A stretch of 64,000 nucleotides of DNA from Amycolatopsis tucumanensis (lineage in GTDB: Bacteria; Actinomycetota; Actinomycetes; Mycobacteriales; Pseudonocardiaceae). The stretch's first letter is position 1, and each line of letters begins with the position of its first letter. The notes beneath the pieces were generated by a model, which did not search any database, was not told the origin of the DNA, and saw only the letters and a program-made list of their open reading frames with translations. The DNA lies in NCBI RefSeq assembly GCF_021654135.1, contig NZ_JAKGSD010000001.1, positions 536,116-600,115 of the forward strand, in the 5' to 3' direction. Both the position numbers and the translations under genes were made by a program. Of the stretch, positions 8,329 through 18,914 are shown piece after piece.

Positions 8329-10426
8329 CCCGCCGCAGCAGCGTCCACGGCTCGAACGCCGCGCGGAGCCGCGCCCGCACGCCCCGCCGGGCGAGGCCGC
8401 GCCGCACCCGGCGCACCGCCGTCCACGCCTGCGCCGCCCGGCCCTCGTCCGGCCCGGCGCCCGACCACAGCGCCACGTCCACCGTCCGGCCCAGCGACCG
8501 CAGCTCCTCCACAGTGGACTGATCCACGAACCGGGCGGCAGCGGTCGCCAGGTCCCGCACGGTCATCCCCGCCGTGACGGGCACGCCATGACCGCGCAGC
8601 CGGTCCCGCACCTCTTCCCAGGCGCCGATCACCGCGCCGGATCCACCCCGGCGCCGTCGCCGCCACGCGCGCACGCCCTTGGCCAGCGGCACGCCGAACA
8701 CCCCGAGCAGCACCACGGCGAGCAGGACCGCCCCCGTCACCGCCCACGGGAAGCGGCCGGTCCCGCCGTTCCCGTCGCCGGTGCCCTCTCCTGCCGCCAC
8801 CGGTGGGTCGAGCAGGTCCTGCGACGCGGGCAGCTGCGCCCGTGCCCCCGCGGTCGCGGCGGCCAGCCCGGCGCCCGCGGCCGCTCCGGGCGCGGCGGTG
8901 CCCGTCGGGTCGAGCGGCACCCAGCCGACGCCCTCCACGGCCACCTCCGGCCAGGCCAGCACGTCGCCGTTGCTCACCACCGTCGTGCCGGTCGGCGCGC
9001 GGAAGCCGACCACCAGCCGAGCCGGGATGCCCCGCACCCGCGCCAGGGCCACGTAGGCGGCGGCGAACTGCTCGCTGGTGCCGCGCTTGGCGGTCAGCAG
9101 GAACTCCGCGAGCTGGGGCCAGGAGTGCCCGGTCGGCAGGTTCTGGCCGCTGGCGAGCCGGTAGTTCTCCCGGAAGAACCGCTCCAGCGCGAGCGCCGCC
9201 TGGAAGGTGGGCCGGGTGCCGTTCACCGCCCGCTCGGCGAGCTCGGTGATCCCGGGCGGCACCGTGCCGACGCCGGACAGGCCGCCGGGCGCGTCCGGGT
9301 CGATCGCCGCGCCGTACAGCGAACCCGCCGGGATCTGCGGCGCCCACCAGGTCAGGGTGTAGTCGCCGGCGCGGCCGCCGTCCGGCACGAGCAAGGTGCC
9401 CTGCTGTTCCTCCACCAGCGGCTCGGCGCCGCTCACCCCGGCGGGCCAGGTCTGGCTCGGCAGCCACGGCCCGCCGAGGTCGACGGCGGAGATCCGGGCC
9501 GTGCGCGCCTCGACCGGCACGGTCACCGCCGGGCCCGGCCGGAGTTCGCTGCCGAGCGTGCGGTAGCGGGCGCCGGGCGACCAGTTGACGCCGTCGAACT
9601 CGTCCAGCACCGCCACGGCCCACCGGTCCACCCCGGCCGCGCCGTCGACGCGGAACACCGGCGTGCCCGGGTGGGCGAGCCGGTAGGCGATGTCGTCCAG
9701 CGGGTTGGCGATCTGGACCTGCGTGAGCGGGGCGAGCTGCTCGTCCTTGAGGGAGTACTTCGCCGGCGGGGACGGGACGGCGACCCCGGCGACCACCACG
9801 GCCGCCGCGGCGAGCGCGACGGCCGCGGACGGGAACACCGGCCGCCGCCCCTGCCCGCGCCCGGTGGCGAGCACGGCGCCCGCCGCCACGGCGTACGCGA
9901 GCGCCGCGCCCACCGCGCCCCAGCCGGACGCCGCCGCGTAGAACTGGCTGAGCACCACGACGGCGAGGCTCGGCACCAGCGCGGCCAGTGGCCGGGTGAG
10001 CCGGAGCAGTTCGGCGCCGAGCACCGCCGCGAGGACCGTCAGCAGCGGCACGAACAGCAGCACCGCGGGCTCGGGACGGGCCGGCCAGGTGGAGCGCAGG
10101 GCGAGCTGCCAGGACTGGGACACGCCGTCGGCGAGCGCACGCAGGGTCTCACCGGTGGGCACCCCGCCCACGGTGGTCGGCCACAGGGTCGTCTCGACGA
10201 CCGCGAGCAGGCCGGCGACCAGCGCGACCAGGGGCCGCCAAGCCAGCGAGCCCGGCGTGCGCATCACGGCGACGACGACGAGCACGACGGCCGCGGGCAC
10301 CCCGACCGGCGCCAGGAGCGCGGAAAGGCCGAACACCGGAGCGAACAGCAACCCCGCGACCACAGCCGCGAGCACCACCCCGGCGGCGGGGGTGATCGCG
10401 GCGCGATCTCCACGTGCGGTGCTCAT
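8321..10426 (-). CDS. TgpA-like transglutaminase-fold membrane protein, catalytic residues lost
   Basis: About 701 residues. Six to seven N-terminal transmembrane helices (to about residue 205) precede a large periplasmic region with a transglutaminase-like domain, one more helix (about 565-590) and a DUF4129-like cytosolic tail. This is the TgpA layout. In active relatives the core reads YCEQF ... HAWPE ... DPTP. Here it is TSEQF (Ser at about 451) and VLAWPE (Leu at about 490), while DPTG keeps the Asp, so Cys and His are replaced. It closes the MoxR-DUF58-TgpA operon, a set found together in many bacteria. The ATG at 10426 has a GGGGTGG ribosome site; ATG 10444 is an alternative. Confidence 0.88.
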   Translation of the reverse strand: MSTARGDRAAITPAAGVVLAAVVAGLLFAPVFGLSALLAPVGVPAAVVLVVVAVMRTPGSLAWRPLVALVAGLLAVVETTLWPTTVGGVPTGETLRALADGVSQSWQLALRSTWPARPEPAVLLFVPLLTVLAAVLGAELLRLTRPLAALVPSLAVVVLSQFYAAASGWGAVGAALAYAVAAGAVLATGRGQGRRPVFPSAAVALAAAAVVVAGVAVPSPPAKYSLKDEQLAPLTQVQIANPLDDIAYRLAHPGTPVFRVDGAAGVDRWAVAVLDEFDGVNWSPGARYRTLGSELRPGPAVTVPVEARTARISAVDLGGPWLPSQTWPAGVSGAEPLVEEQQGTLLVPDGGRAGDYTLTWWAPQIPAGSLYGAAIDPDAPGGLSGVGTVPPGITELAERAVNGTRPTFQAALALERFFRENYRLASGQNLPTGHSWPQLAEFLLTAKRGTSEQFAAAYVALARVRGIPARLVVGFRAPTGTTVVSNGDVLAWPEVAVEGVGWVPLDPTGTAAPGAAAGAGLAAATAGARAQLPASQDLLDPPVAAGEGTGDGNGGTGRFPWAVTGAVLLAVVLLGVFGVPLAKGVRAWRRRRRGGSGAVIGAWEEVRDRLRGHGVPVTAGMTVRDLATAAARFVDQSTVEELRSLGRTVDVALWSGAGPDEGRAAQAWTAVRRVRRGLARRGVRARLRAAFEPWTLLRRVT

Positions 10427-10567
10427 CCGACCACCCCGGACCATGTGATTGGACAGTCCGGATGCGACAGTCGTGCGACGAAGGTGTGCTTCACGCCGTC
10501 ACCTCGTGCGCTGAGCGCAGCCACGAACGGCAGTCCACAGCAGACACGTGCGATGTCCAGGCGTGCC

Positions 10568-11706
10568 TCACCCCGCCACCTCGTTCCACAACCGCACCGC
10601 CTGCACCGCGTCGGCGGCCAGCAGCACCCGTGCGCCCGGCGCCGCGGCCATTCGTGGTCCCGGTCCTTCCAGCGCGACCAGGAAGATCGTGTCGAACCGG
10701 TCCCGCAGCCAGGTCAGTGCGGGCGGCTCCGCGCGCGCCGAGCTGACCAGCACCAGGCATCCGCCCGCGCCGCCGCGTGCGGACAGCGCCGGCGGCACCA
10801 GCGCGTCCGCCGGGGCCTGCGTCGCCTGGCACAGCTCGTCCAGCAACTGCCGGGTCGCGGGCAGGCCGCCGGGTGTGGGCAGGTCGAGCCCGCCCGCGGT
10901 GACCAGCCGCGACGGGTGCCCGGCCCGCGCCGAGGCCACCAGCAGCGACGCGGCCACGTCGGCCGCCTCCTCGAACCCGGCAGGCGACAGCGATCCGGCG
11001 CGGGTGTCCAGCAGCAGCGTGAACCGCGGCTGCTCCGGGTCCACGAGGTCCCGCACCATCAGCCGCCCGGTGCGGGCCGTCGCCTTCCAGTGCACGTGCC
11101 GCACCTCGTCCCCGGGCACGTACTCGCGCACGTCCTGCAGGTCGATCGAGCCGCGCAGCGCGTCGTCGGTGCGGGCGCCGTCGTGGTGGTGCCGCGGGTG
11201 CCCGCTGACCAGCACCCGGGCCGGCAGCTGCCGCGGGTGCACCCACAGGTCCGAGGTCTCACCGGTGGGCTTGCGGTTGACGGCCAGCCCGAACGGGTCG
11301 GCCCGGTGCAACGTCAGCGGGCCGACCGGGTGCCGCCCGCGCGCGCCGGTGGGCAGCTCGTAGTGGTAGGTGGCCTCCGCGCCCGGCGCGAGCGCGCGCA
11401 CCGAGACGGTCTGCGCCTGCCCGCCGATCCCGTCGGTGGCCAGGAACGCCGCCTGCCGCCGCTGCCCCGGGTTGCGCACCCGCAGCCGCGCCAGCGCGGC
11501 ACTGCCCCGTTCGACCCGGTCCGGGTACACGGCACGGCGCACCTCGACACCCAGCCCGCGCGCCGTGACGGCCACCGCGGCGAGCACGGCGACCAGCGCC
11601 ACCGCCCCCAGCGCACGCAACAGCGGGTACCCGCCCCACTGCCCGAACACCAGCAGCGGCACCGCCGCGACGAGCACCGCGACGCCGCGCCCGGTCAGCC
11701 GCCGCC

Positions 11707-11710
<4 letters not shown>
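10568..11710 (-). CDS. DUF58 domain protein of a MoxR cluster
   Basis: 380 residues. Two N-terminal hydrophobic helices within about residues 8-50 precede a cytosolic or membrane-proximal DUF58 domain; the signature around DVREYVPGDEVRHVHWKATA is diagnostic. DUF58 proteins have a von Willebrand A-like fold and act with MoxR ATPases, probably as the metal-binding partner in a chaperone-like complex. The start is GTG 11710, whose GTGA overlaps the MoxR stop, indicating translational coupling. A 123-base gap separates its stop from the TgpA-like gene on the same strand; I see no obvious gene or strong promoter there. Confidence 0.92.
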
Positions 11711-12668
<958 letters not shown>

Positions 12669-12684
<16 letters not shown>

Positions 12685-14582
12685 ACGTAGTAGTTGGAAC
12701 GGACACCGTTGACTTCGACCCACACGCGGTAGCCGACGCTCTCGAACGGGAAGTCCTCGAACACCTCGTTGCCCTCCGCGTCGGTCCGGACGCCCCGGCC
12801 CGGGTTGGAGTAATCCGTGTTGTCGGAGAACACCTCTACCTCGTACCTGGTGTTGGGGTCGAACCCGGTCATCTCCACGTGCATGTAAGCGCAGTCCGGC
12901 GCCTCACAACCGTCGTAGGTCGTGTCCTCACCCCGGCGGATCGTGATCTGCGGGGTCCGCTGCACCGGCACCAGCGTCTGGACCGTGGCCGGCGCTCCCC
13001 GCCCGGCGCTGTTCTCCGCCACCACCGTGACGGTGTAGGTCACGCCCTGCTGCAACCCGCTCAGCGTGGCCGACCGCGCGCTGCCCGGACGGGTCATCGC
13101 CCCGCCCGCGCCGGACCCCGGCCGCCAGGAGATCTGGTAGGCGGTGACGGCCGCGCCGTTCGGCGGCGCCGCACCCCAGGTGAGCTGCACGTTCTCGCCC
13201 TGCACGGTGGCGCGCAGCCCGGGCGGCAGGCCCGGCGGGCTCGCCGGCACCGGCGGAGGCGACGGCGGCGGCACGGCCCGGGACGACGACGGCGGCGACT
13301 GGGTCTGCCCCGGCGGCCGGCCCCCGTCACCACCCGACGGCGGCCGGTTCTGACCCCCACCGGGCGGCGGCCCGTTCTGCGCCGGTCCATTTTGGACCGG
13401 TCCATTCTGCGCCGGTCCGTTCTGGGGCTGCGAAACAGGCGACTCCGGCGGCGGGGCGACCGGCGCGCCCGGCTCGTCCGGCCGCTGCGTGCCGACCACC
13501 GGCACCTGGTTCACCGCGCCGTCGTGGTCCACCACCAGCACGTGCCGCCCCTCGGCGCCGTCCACGTACACGCGGGCGTCCTCGCCGCGGGCCAGCCGCG
13601 GTTCGCCCGCCTCCGGCGGCACCGGCATCGTCCGCTTCGGATCGCCCTGGCTGCTGTAGGTCAGCACCGTGCTGCGGGTCAGGTCGAGCAGCACCACCGA
13701 CGACCCGCTGACCGTCGGGCCGGCGTAGTCGCCGTCGGCCAGCGCCAGGCTGATCGGCGTCGCGGGCGCGCGCCGCCCGTCCAGCCCGGCCGCGTCGACC
13801 AGGTGCAGCCGCCGGGTCGCCGGGTCGAGCACGGCCACCCGGCCGTCCGCGTCCGCCGGGGCGATCCGGGCGCCGGGCGGCAGGTCCATCCGCGCGGGCA
13901 CCGGCTCGCCGAACCCGTCCCCGGTGACCGGGCGCAGCACGTCGGAGGTGGTGTCCACGAACGCGGCGTCCCGGCCGACCACGGTCAGCCCGCCGGTGTG
14001 GCCTGCGGGAGCCGCCACCGGGCAGGACACCTGCTCCGCATCGCGCGGGAGCCGGCACAGCACCCCGGAATCCAGGCGGTGCAACCACACCGTGCCGTCC
14101 GGAGTGGCCACCGGGTCGCCGAGCACGCCGCCCGCCGGGATGGTCACCGCGCCGTCGCCGAGCCGCACCACCCGGCCCGCCTCGCGGTAGACCAGGTAGG
14201 GCCCGCCCGGCGTCTCGATCGCGACCGGCACCTCGCCGGTCGGCGGGACGAAGCTGCGCTCCACGCTGAGGTCGGACTTGCCGAACTCGTGGATCCGCGA
14301 CCGCCCCACCACGTACCCGCTCGTCTCGCCCTGCACGACCTGGCTGCCCGGCTCCAGGCCCGGCACCTCCGCCGAGGCGTCCACGGTGCGGGCCGAGCCG
14401 TTGATGTGGAAAACCCGGTCCAGGCCGGGGAAAGCGACCCAGTGCCCGCCCGGCGCGACGTTCAGCCCGGGCAGCGGCCGTCCCGCCGCCGACACCGCCA
14501 CCGCGACACCGGCGACCACGACCGCCACCAGCAACGCCATCGGCAGGCGGCGCCGCAGGCCGTGGGAAGTCCGCTCGTCCAT
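12669..14582 (-). CDS. Membrane-anchored beta-propeller/FN3 protein
   Basis: 637 residues. A single N-terminal anchor (about 14-34) is followed by a ~320-residue extracytoplasmic region of repeating short beta units that looks like an irregular propeller. Then come a Pro/Gln/Asn/Gly-rich linker (about 370-435) containing QNGP repeats, one fibronectin type III domain (about 440-530) and a C-terminal beta domain with a Cys pair (CEAPDC). The FN3 domain is clear (VQLTWGAAPPNGAAVTAY). No enzymatic motif is visible. Its place between the histidine kinase and MoxR suggests an envelope-facing substrate or sensor of the MoxR system. That role is inferred from context only. Confidence 0.85.
13371..13426 (-). 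repeat. 15-bp coding microrepeat (QNGPA/V units)
   Basis: Within the linker of the FN3 protein a 15-base unit is repeated nearly four times in tandem and encodes QNGPA, QNGPV, QNGPA and QNGP. The units differ by one to three bases. The plus-strand form of one unit is CCATTCTGCGCCGGT. Length variation by slippage between strains would be expected. Confidence 0.75.
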
Positions 14583-14588
14583 CTGCGT

Positions 14589-15893
14589 CTACCCCCGATG
14601 CTCGCTGTACCAGGGCGCGTGGCCGGGCTGGGCGGCGCTGCTGACGGGCAGCACGAGCTCGAAGATCGCGCCGCCCTCCTCGGCGTTGTACACGCGGAGC
14701 ACCCCGCCGTGCGCCTGCGCGACCCACCGCACGATCGACAGCCCGAGCCCGCTGGACCCGCCGCCGCTGCTGAACCGGTCGAAGTTCTCCGCCGCGACCG
14801 CCGGGTCGATCCCCGGCCCGTGGTCGGCCACCGTGACCCGGCCGCCCGCGACCGTGATGTGCACCAGCGCCTGCGCGCCCGGCTGCCGCCCGTACCGCAG
14901 CGCGTTGTCGAGCAGGTTGCTGATCGCGCGCTGCACCAGCGCCGGGTCGGCGTCGACGCGGGTCGGCGCGGCGGTGACCGTCACCTGGGCGTCCTCGGCC
15001 GGGGTCTCCGCCACCACGCTCGTCACCAGCTGGTCCAGCCACACCGGCTGGATGGCCAGCCGCTCCACCCCGGCGGCGAGCCGGGCCCGCACCAGCAGGC
15101 CGTCGATGATGCTGCCCATCCGCCCGGCCAGGCGCACCGTGCGGGGCAGCAGCTCGGCGCCCTGGTCGGGGTGCCGGGTCGCGGTCTCGGCGAGCGCCCG
15201 CAGCGCCGCGACCGGGGTGCGCAGGTCGTGGGCGGTCTCGGCGAGCAGCACCTCCTGCTGCTCCAGCGCCGCGGTGGCCGGCCGGATCGCGCGCCCGGAC
15301 AGCAGGTGCCCGGCGACGCCGACCGCGGCCAGCAGCAGCACGCACCCGCCGATCACCATCAGCAGCAGCCCTTCGTGCCGGGACTGCTCCGGCCCGGCGT
15401 CCATGGCCGCGACCACCGCGCCGATGTACTGGCCGGTGCTGTTGCGGAACGGTTCGGCCCCGATCCGCACCAGCGCGCCGTTCGTCGCGCGCACGTAGCC
15501 CTTCAGCAGGGTGCCCGACTGCACGGCCCGCTGAGCGAGCCCGCCCAGCACCGCCAGGTCCACCGGCACGCAGGTGCGGCGGCTGACGTGCGGCTCGAAC
15601 CGCTCGGCGCCGCCGGGCAGCACCGCGAACTGGGGGCACTGGGTGTTCAGCTCGTCCTCGGCGACGAACGCGGTGACCAGCGTGTCGTCGTACTGCAGGA
15701 GGCGGGTGACGGTCGAGGTGACGCGGCGCAGCTCGCCGTCCATCGCCTGCTCGCCCTTGTCCGCGTCGGCCTGGACCACCAGGACCGCGAACACGACCAG
15801 GCCGATCGCGTTCATCGCGGTGAACAGCCCGGTGAGCATCCAGCGCAGGCGGCGCAGGCGGTGCGCGGCCGAACCGCTCCGCGGCGCGCTCAC
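14589..15893 (-). CDS. Two-component sensor histidine kinase
   Basis: 434 residues. TM1 (about 20-42) and TM2 (about 170-192) bound a periplasmic sensor domain with two Cys (NTQCPQF and RRTCVP). Next come the phospho-acceptor H-box (ETAHDLRTPVAAL), N-box (NLLDNALRYG), G1 (DHGPGID) and G2 (GLGLSI). No clear HAMP domain is seen between TM2 and the H-box. The start is GTG 15893, overlapping the response-regulator stop as GTGA. It presumably phosphorylates that regulator, and it lies upstream of the FN3-MoxR-DUF58-TgpA genes in one operon, which suggests control of this envelope system. Confidence 0.93.
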   Translation of the reverse strand: MSAPRSGSAAHRLRRLRWMLTGLFTAMNAIGLVVFAVLVVQADADKGEQAMDGELRRVTSTVTRLLQYDDTLVTAFVAEDELNTQCPQFAVLPGGAERFEPHVSRRTCVPVDLAVLGGLAQRAVQSGTLLKGYVRATNGALVRIGAEPFRNSTGQYIGAVVAAMDAGPEQSRHEGLLLMVIGGCVLLLAAVGVAGHLLSGRAIRPATAALEQQEVLLAETAHDLRTPVAALRALAETATRHPDQGAELLPRTVRLAGRMGSIIDGLLVRARLAAGVERLAIQPVWLDQLVTSVVAETPAEDAQVTVTAAPTRVDADPALVQRAISNLLDNALRYGRQPGAQALVHITVAGGRVTVADHGPGIDPAVAAENFDRFSSGGGSSGLGLSIVRWVAQAHGGVLRVYNAEEGGAIFELVLPVSSAAQPGHAPWYSEHRG

Positions 15894-16573
15894 GGCGCCA
15901 TCCGGTAGCCGACCCCGCGGACGGTCTGCACCGCGTCCGGTTCGCCCAGCTTCCCCCGCAGCCGCCGCACCACCACGTCCACCACGTTCGACATCGGGTC
16001 GGTGCTGGAGTCCCAGCAGTGCTCGATCAGCTCGGCCCGCCGCACCGCCTGCTCCGGGCGCGCCATCAGGTACTCCAGCACCGCGAACTCCTTGCCGGAC
16101 ACCGTGAGCAGCACGCCGTCGCGGCGCACCTCGCGGCGGGCGCAGTCGACCTCCAGGCCGCCGTGCCGGAGCACGGACGGCCGCCCGGTGCCGGAGCGGC
16201 GGCACAGCGCGAGCACCCTGGCGGCGAGCTCGGCCGCGGCGAACGGTTTGACCAGGTAGTCGTCGCCGCCGTGCTCGAACCCGGCGATGCGGTCGTGCAC
16301 CGTGTCGCGCGCGGTCAGGAACAGCACCGGCACCGCCCACCCGGCCTGCCTGCGCCGGTGCACGAAGTCGATCGCGTCGCCGTCGGGCAGCATCCGGTCG
16401 AACACCACGCACGCGTGCCCGGGCTCGGCGAGGGCCGCCGACGCCCCGGCGAGGGTCGCGGCGGTGTCCAGCCGGAGGCCGGCGGCGGTGAGTTCCGCGG
16501 TGACCGCGACGCGCAGGTCCTCGTCGTCCTCGACCACCAGCACCCGGGGCCGGGTCGTCACAGGTGCGGACAC
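15890..16573 (-). CDS. OmpR-family response regulator
   Basis: 227 residues. The receiver domain has the acidic pair (VVEDDEDLR), phospho-acceptor Asp (VVFDRMLPD), Thr (FLTARD) and Lys (DDYLVKPF). The C-terminus is a winged-helix DNA-binding domain ending RTVRGVGYRMAP. The start is GTG 16573, chosen because AAGGA lies seven bases upstream and the receiver strand begins soon after; earlier codons in this frame are antisense to the divergent gene. It is the first gene of the minus-strand operon and is coupled to its histidine kinase. Confidence 0.93.
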   Translation of the reverse strand: MSAPVTTRPRVLVVEDDEDLRVAVTAELTAAGLRLDTAATLAGASAALAEPGHACVVFDRMLPDGDAIDFVHRRRQAGWAVPVLFLTARDTVHDRIAGFEHGGDDYLVKPFAAAELAARVLALCRRSGTGRPSVLRHGGLEVDCARREVRRDGVLLTVSGKEFAVLEYLMARPEQAVRRAELIEHCWDSSTDPMSNVVDVVVRRLRGKLGEPDAVQTVRGVGYRMAP

Positions 16574-16691
16574 GGTGGATCCTTCGTCACGGGGAGCGTG
16601 TGCCCGGAAGCTTAGCGTCCCGCCGGATCTTGTTCGCCCGGTTTGCGGGTTTTGGCAGGAACCGGCCGCGCCGGGGCGATACCGTGGCGGG

Positions 16692-17348
16692 GTGCGTGTG
16701 CTGGTCACCGAGGACGACGAGAACCTCCGGGTGGCCGTCGAGGCGTCGCTGCGCGGGTCCGGGTTCGCGGTGGACGTGGCCGCCGACCTGCCGGCGGCGG
16801 ACGAGGCGGTGAGCGTCAACTCCTACGACTGCACGGTGTTCGACCGCATGCTGCCGGCCGGGGACGCCCTGCGGTACGTGGCGGGGCTGCGGCAGCGGGG
16901 GTGGCCGGTGCCGGTGCTGTTCCTGACCGCGCGGGACACCGTGGACGACCGGATCGCCGGGCTCGCCCACGGCGACGACTACCTCGTCAAGCCGTTCGCG
17001 ATGGCCGAACTCGTGGTGCGGGTGCGCAGCCTGTGCCGTCGCGGCCCAGCGCTGCCCGCCCCGGTGCTGCGCCACGGGGACGTCGAGGTGGACACCGGGC
17101 GGCACGAGGCACGGCGCGCGGGCACCCCGCTGACGCTGACCGCGAAGGAGTTCGTGGTGCTGGAGCGGCTGGTCGCCGCAGGCGGGCGGCCGGTCCCCCG
17201 GTCCGAGCTGATCGCCGCGGCGTGGGACGAGTTCGTGCCGCCCGCCTCGAACGTGCTGGAGGTGCTGATCGCCGGGCTGCGCCGCAAGCTCGGGCCGCCG
17301 CCGGTGGTGCGCACGGTCCGGGGCGTCGGCTACCTCCTCGGCGCCTGA
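16692..17348 (+). CDS. OmpR-family response regulator, orphan paralogue
   Basis: 218 residues with a full receiver (VTEDDENLR, VFDRMLPAGDAL, FLTARD, DDYLVKPF) and winged helix (RTVRGVGYLL). It is strikingly similar to the divergent regulator at 15890-16573, including the unusual FDRMLP around the phospho-acceptor, so the two are probably paralogues from a local duplication. One residue is missing before DDYLVKPF (AHGDDY against EHGGDDY). No histidine kinase is adjacent; it may share the neighbouring kinase. The GTG start at 16692 lies 118 bases from the divergent start. Confidence 0.9.
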   Translation: MRVLVTEDDENLRVAVEASLRGSGFAVDVAADLPAADEAVSVNSYDCTVFDRMLPAGDALRYVAGLRQRGWPVPVLFLTARDTVDDRIAGLAHGDDYLVKPFAMAELVVRVRSLCRRGPALPAPVLRHGDVEVDTGRHEARRAGTPLTLTAKEFVVLERLVAAGGRPVPRSELIAAAWDEFVPPASNVLEVLIAGLRRKLGPPPVVRTVRGVGYLLGA

Positions 17349-17848
17349 CCGCCCACCGCGGAGCCGGCGCGGATCGCGTGCTCCAGCAGCTCGTGCCCGT
17401 CCAGCGCGCCGGAGAACCGGATCTTCGCGCCGTCGGCGAACGCGACGGTGCAGCGGTAGTCGCGGATGACCAGCCGGGTCAGGAAGGTGCTGCGGCGCGG
17501 GTGGAACGGCGTGACCGCGGTGACCGCCTGCCACGGCCAGGCCCGCGTCCGCCCCTTCGCCGTGTGCGCGAGGCCCGCGTCGCGCACCTCGAACGTCTCC
17601 GACAGCCCCTGCCGCGCCACGTGCACGACGAGGAACACCGCGAGCGTCGCGGCGAAGACGGTCACGGTGATGCCGAACCCGATGGCGGTGCTGTACTGGT
17701 AGGAGTACCCGGACAGCATCATCGGCGTGGTCAGTGCCCCCATCACGGCGGCGAGGACGACCGCGGCGACGGCGATCAGCGCCAGGCGCACGTGGGAGAC
17801 GCGGTAGCGGTGCCCCACCGGGCCGAGCAGGTCGGGATCGGTCGTCAC
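17330..17848 (-). CDS. Small membrane protein with PH-like cytosolic domain
   Basis: 172 residues. Two transmembrane helices (about 22-44 and 55-78) are followed by a ~90-residue domain with a strand pattern (FEVRDAGLAHTAKGRTRAWP onward) like bacterial PH (YcxB/YdbT-type) domains; that resemblance is tentative. Start GTG 17848 has an excellent GGAGGTGG site. Its last 19 bases overlap the convergent response-regulator gene. I do not recognise a specific function. Confidence 0.75.
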   Translation of the reverse strand: MTTDPDLLGPVGHRYRVSHVRLALIAVAAVVLAAVMGALTTPMMLSGYSYQYSTAIGFGITVTVFAATLAVFLVVHVARQGLSETFEVRDAGLAHTAKGRTRAWPWQAVTAVTPFHPRRSTFLTRLVIRDYRCTVAFADGAKIRFSGALDGHELLEHAIRAGSAVGGQAPRR

Positions 17849-17950
17849 GGGGCCACCTCCGGTCGGCTGCTGCACGATCACCGGACGATCGTGCGGCAGC
17901 CCGCCACGCCCGGCCAGGGCCGTGGCAGCAACCGGACAGGCGACTCCGGC

Positions 17951-18898
17951 TCAGTACAGCTCGATCTTCAACCGGGCCGTCCTGGCGCGGGAGACGCACA
18001 GGGCCATCTGGTCCCCGGCGGCCTTGTCCGCGGCCGACAGGCAGCTGTCCCGGTGTTCGGGCACGCCCTCCAGCACCCCGGAGACGCAGGACCCGCAGAT
18101 GCCCTCCTCGCAGGACTTGAAGACCTCGATGCCGTTCTCCCCGAGAACCGCGAGGATCGACTTGCCCGCGGGCACCTCGAACACCTCGCCGGTGTCCAGC
18201 TCGACGGTGAACGGCTGGTCGCCGCTGGTGTCGACGTCGGCGGCCACGAAGTGCTCCACGTGCACGCGCGACTCGCCGACGACGGGCGCGAAGACCGCCG
18301 AGACCTGCGCCATGAACCCCTCCGGCCCGCACGTGTACACCTGCGCGTCCGGGGTCAGCTCGCCCGCGACCTCCTTCAGGATCGTCGGCTGCTCGGCGCG
18401 CGGCACGCCGAACCGCAGGTGCACGCGGTCGCCGAACTCGCGCTCCAGCAGGCCGGCGAACGCGGCCTGCTCACGGGCGCGGGCGAAGTAGTGCAGCTCG
18501 AACTCCGCGCCGCGGCGGTGGAGCTCGTAGGCCAGGCTCAGCAGCGGGGTGACGCCGACGCCGCCCGCCACCAGGACGTGGCGGGCGCCGTCGGCGACGC
18601 GCAGCAGGTTGCGGGGCTCGCCGATCTCGAGCGTGTCGCCGGCCTCGACGGTGTGCAGCGCCTCGGAACCACCGCGCGAGGCGGCTTCCTTCTTCACCGC
18701 GATCAGCAACGACTCCGGATCATGCGGCGGCGAGCACAGCGAATACTGCCGTACCAGGCCGGTCGGGCCGACGACGTCGACGTGCGCACCGGCCTCGTAC
18801 GGTCCCAGCGGGGCGCCGTCGTCGCGGACCAGGCGCAGGCTGCGGATCCCGGCGGCTTCCTGCCTGACCTCCGCGACGCGGACCACGGTTGAAGTCAT
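17951..18898 (-). CDS. iacF: IacF-like oxygenase reductase (FNR plus 2Fe-2S)
   Basis: 315 residues. A FAD/NAD-binding ferredoxin-reductase module (RQYSLCSPP flavin motif; GGVGVTPLLS nucleotide loop; YTCGPEGFM) is followed by a plant-type 2Fe-2S ferredoxin domain with CxxxxCxxC (CEEGICGSC) and a later Cys. Such proteins pass electrons from NAD(P)H to a Rieske oxygenase. It is the last gene of a minus-strand operon whose order matches iacABCDEF of indole-3-acetate catabolism, where IacF is the electron donor to IacCD. The ATG at 18898 follows the SDR gene closely. Confidence 0.9.
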   Translation of the reverse strand: MTSTVVRVAEVRQEAAGIRSLRLVRDDGAPLGPYEAGAHVDVVGPTGLVRQYSLCSPPHDPESLLIAVKKEAASRGGSEALHTVEAGDTLEIGEPRNLLRVADGARHVLVAGGVGVTPLLSLAYELHRRGAEFELHYFARAREQAAFAGLLEREFGDRVHLRFGVPRAEQPTILKEVAGELTPDAQVYTCGPEGFMAQVSAVFAPVVGESRVHVEHFVAADVDTSGDQPFTVELDTGEVFEVPAGKSILAVLGENGIEVFKSCEEGICGSCVSGVLEGVPEHRDSCLSAADKAAGDQMALCVSRARTARLKIELY

Positions 18899-18914
18899 CG
18901 TCCCTCCCTCGGGT

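Noticed and set aside
13371..13426. Possible CRISPR-like or regulatory tandem repeat
   Set aside because: It is a 15-base in-frame repeat encoding QNGP units in a protein linker, with no spacers.
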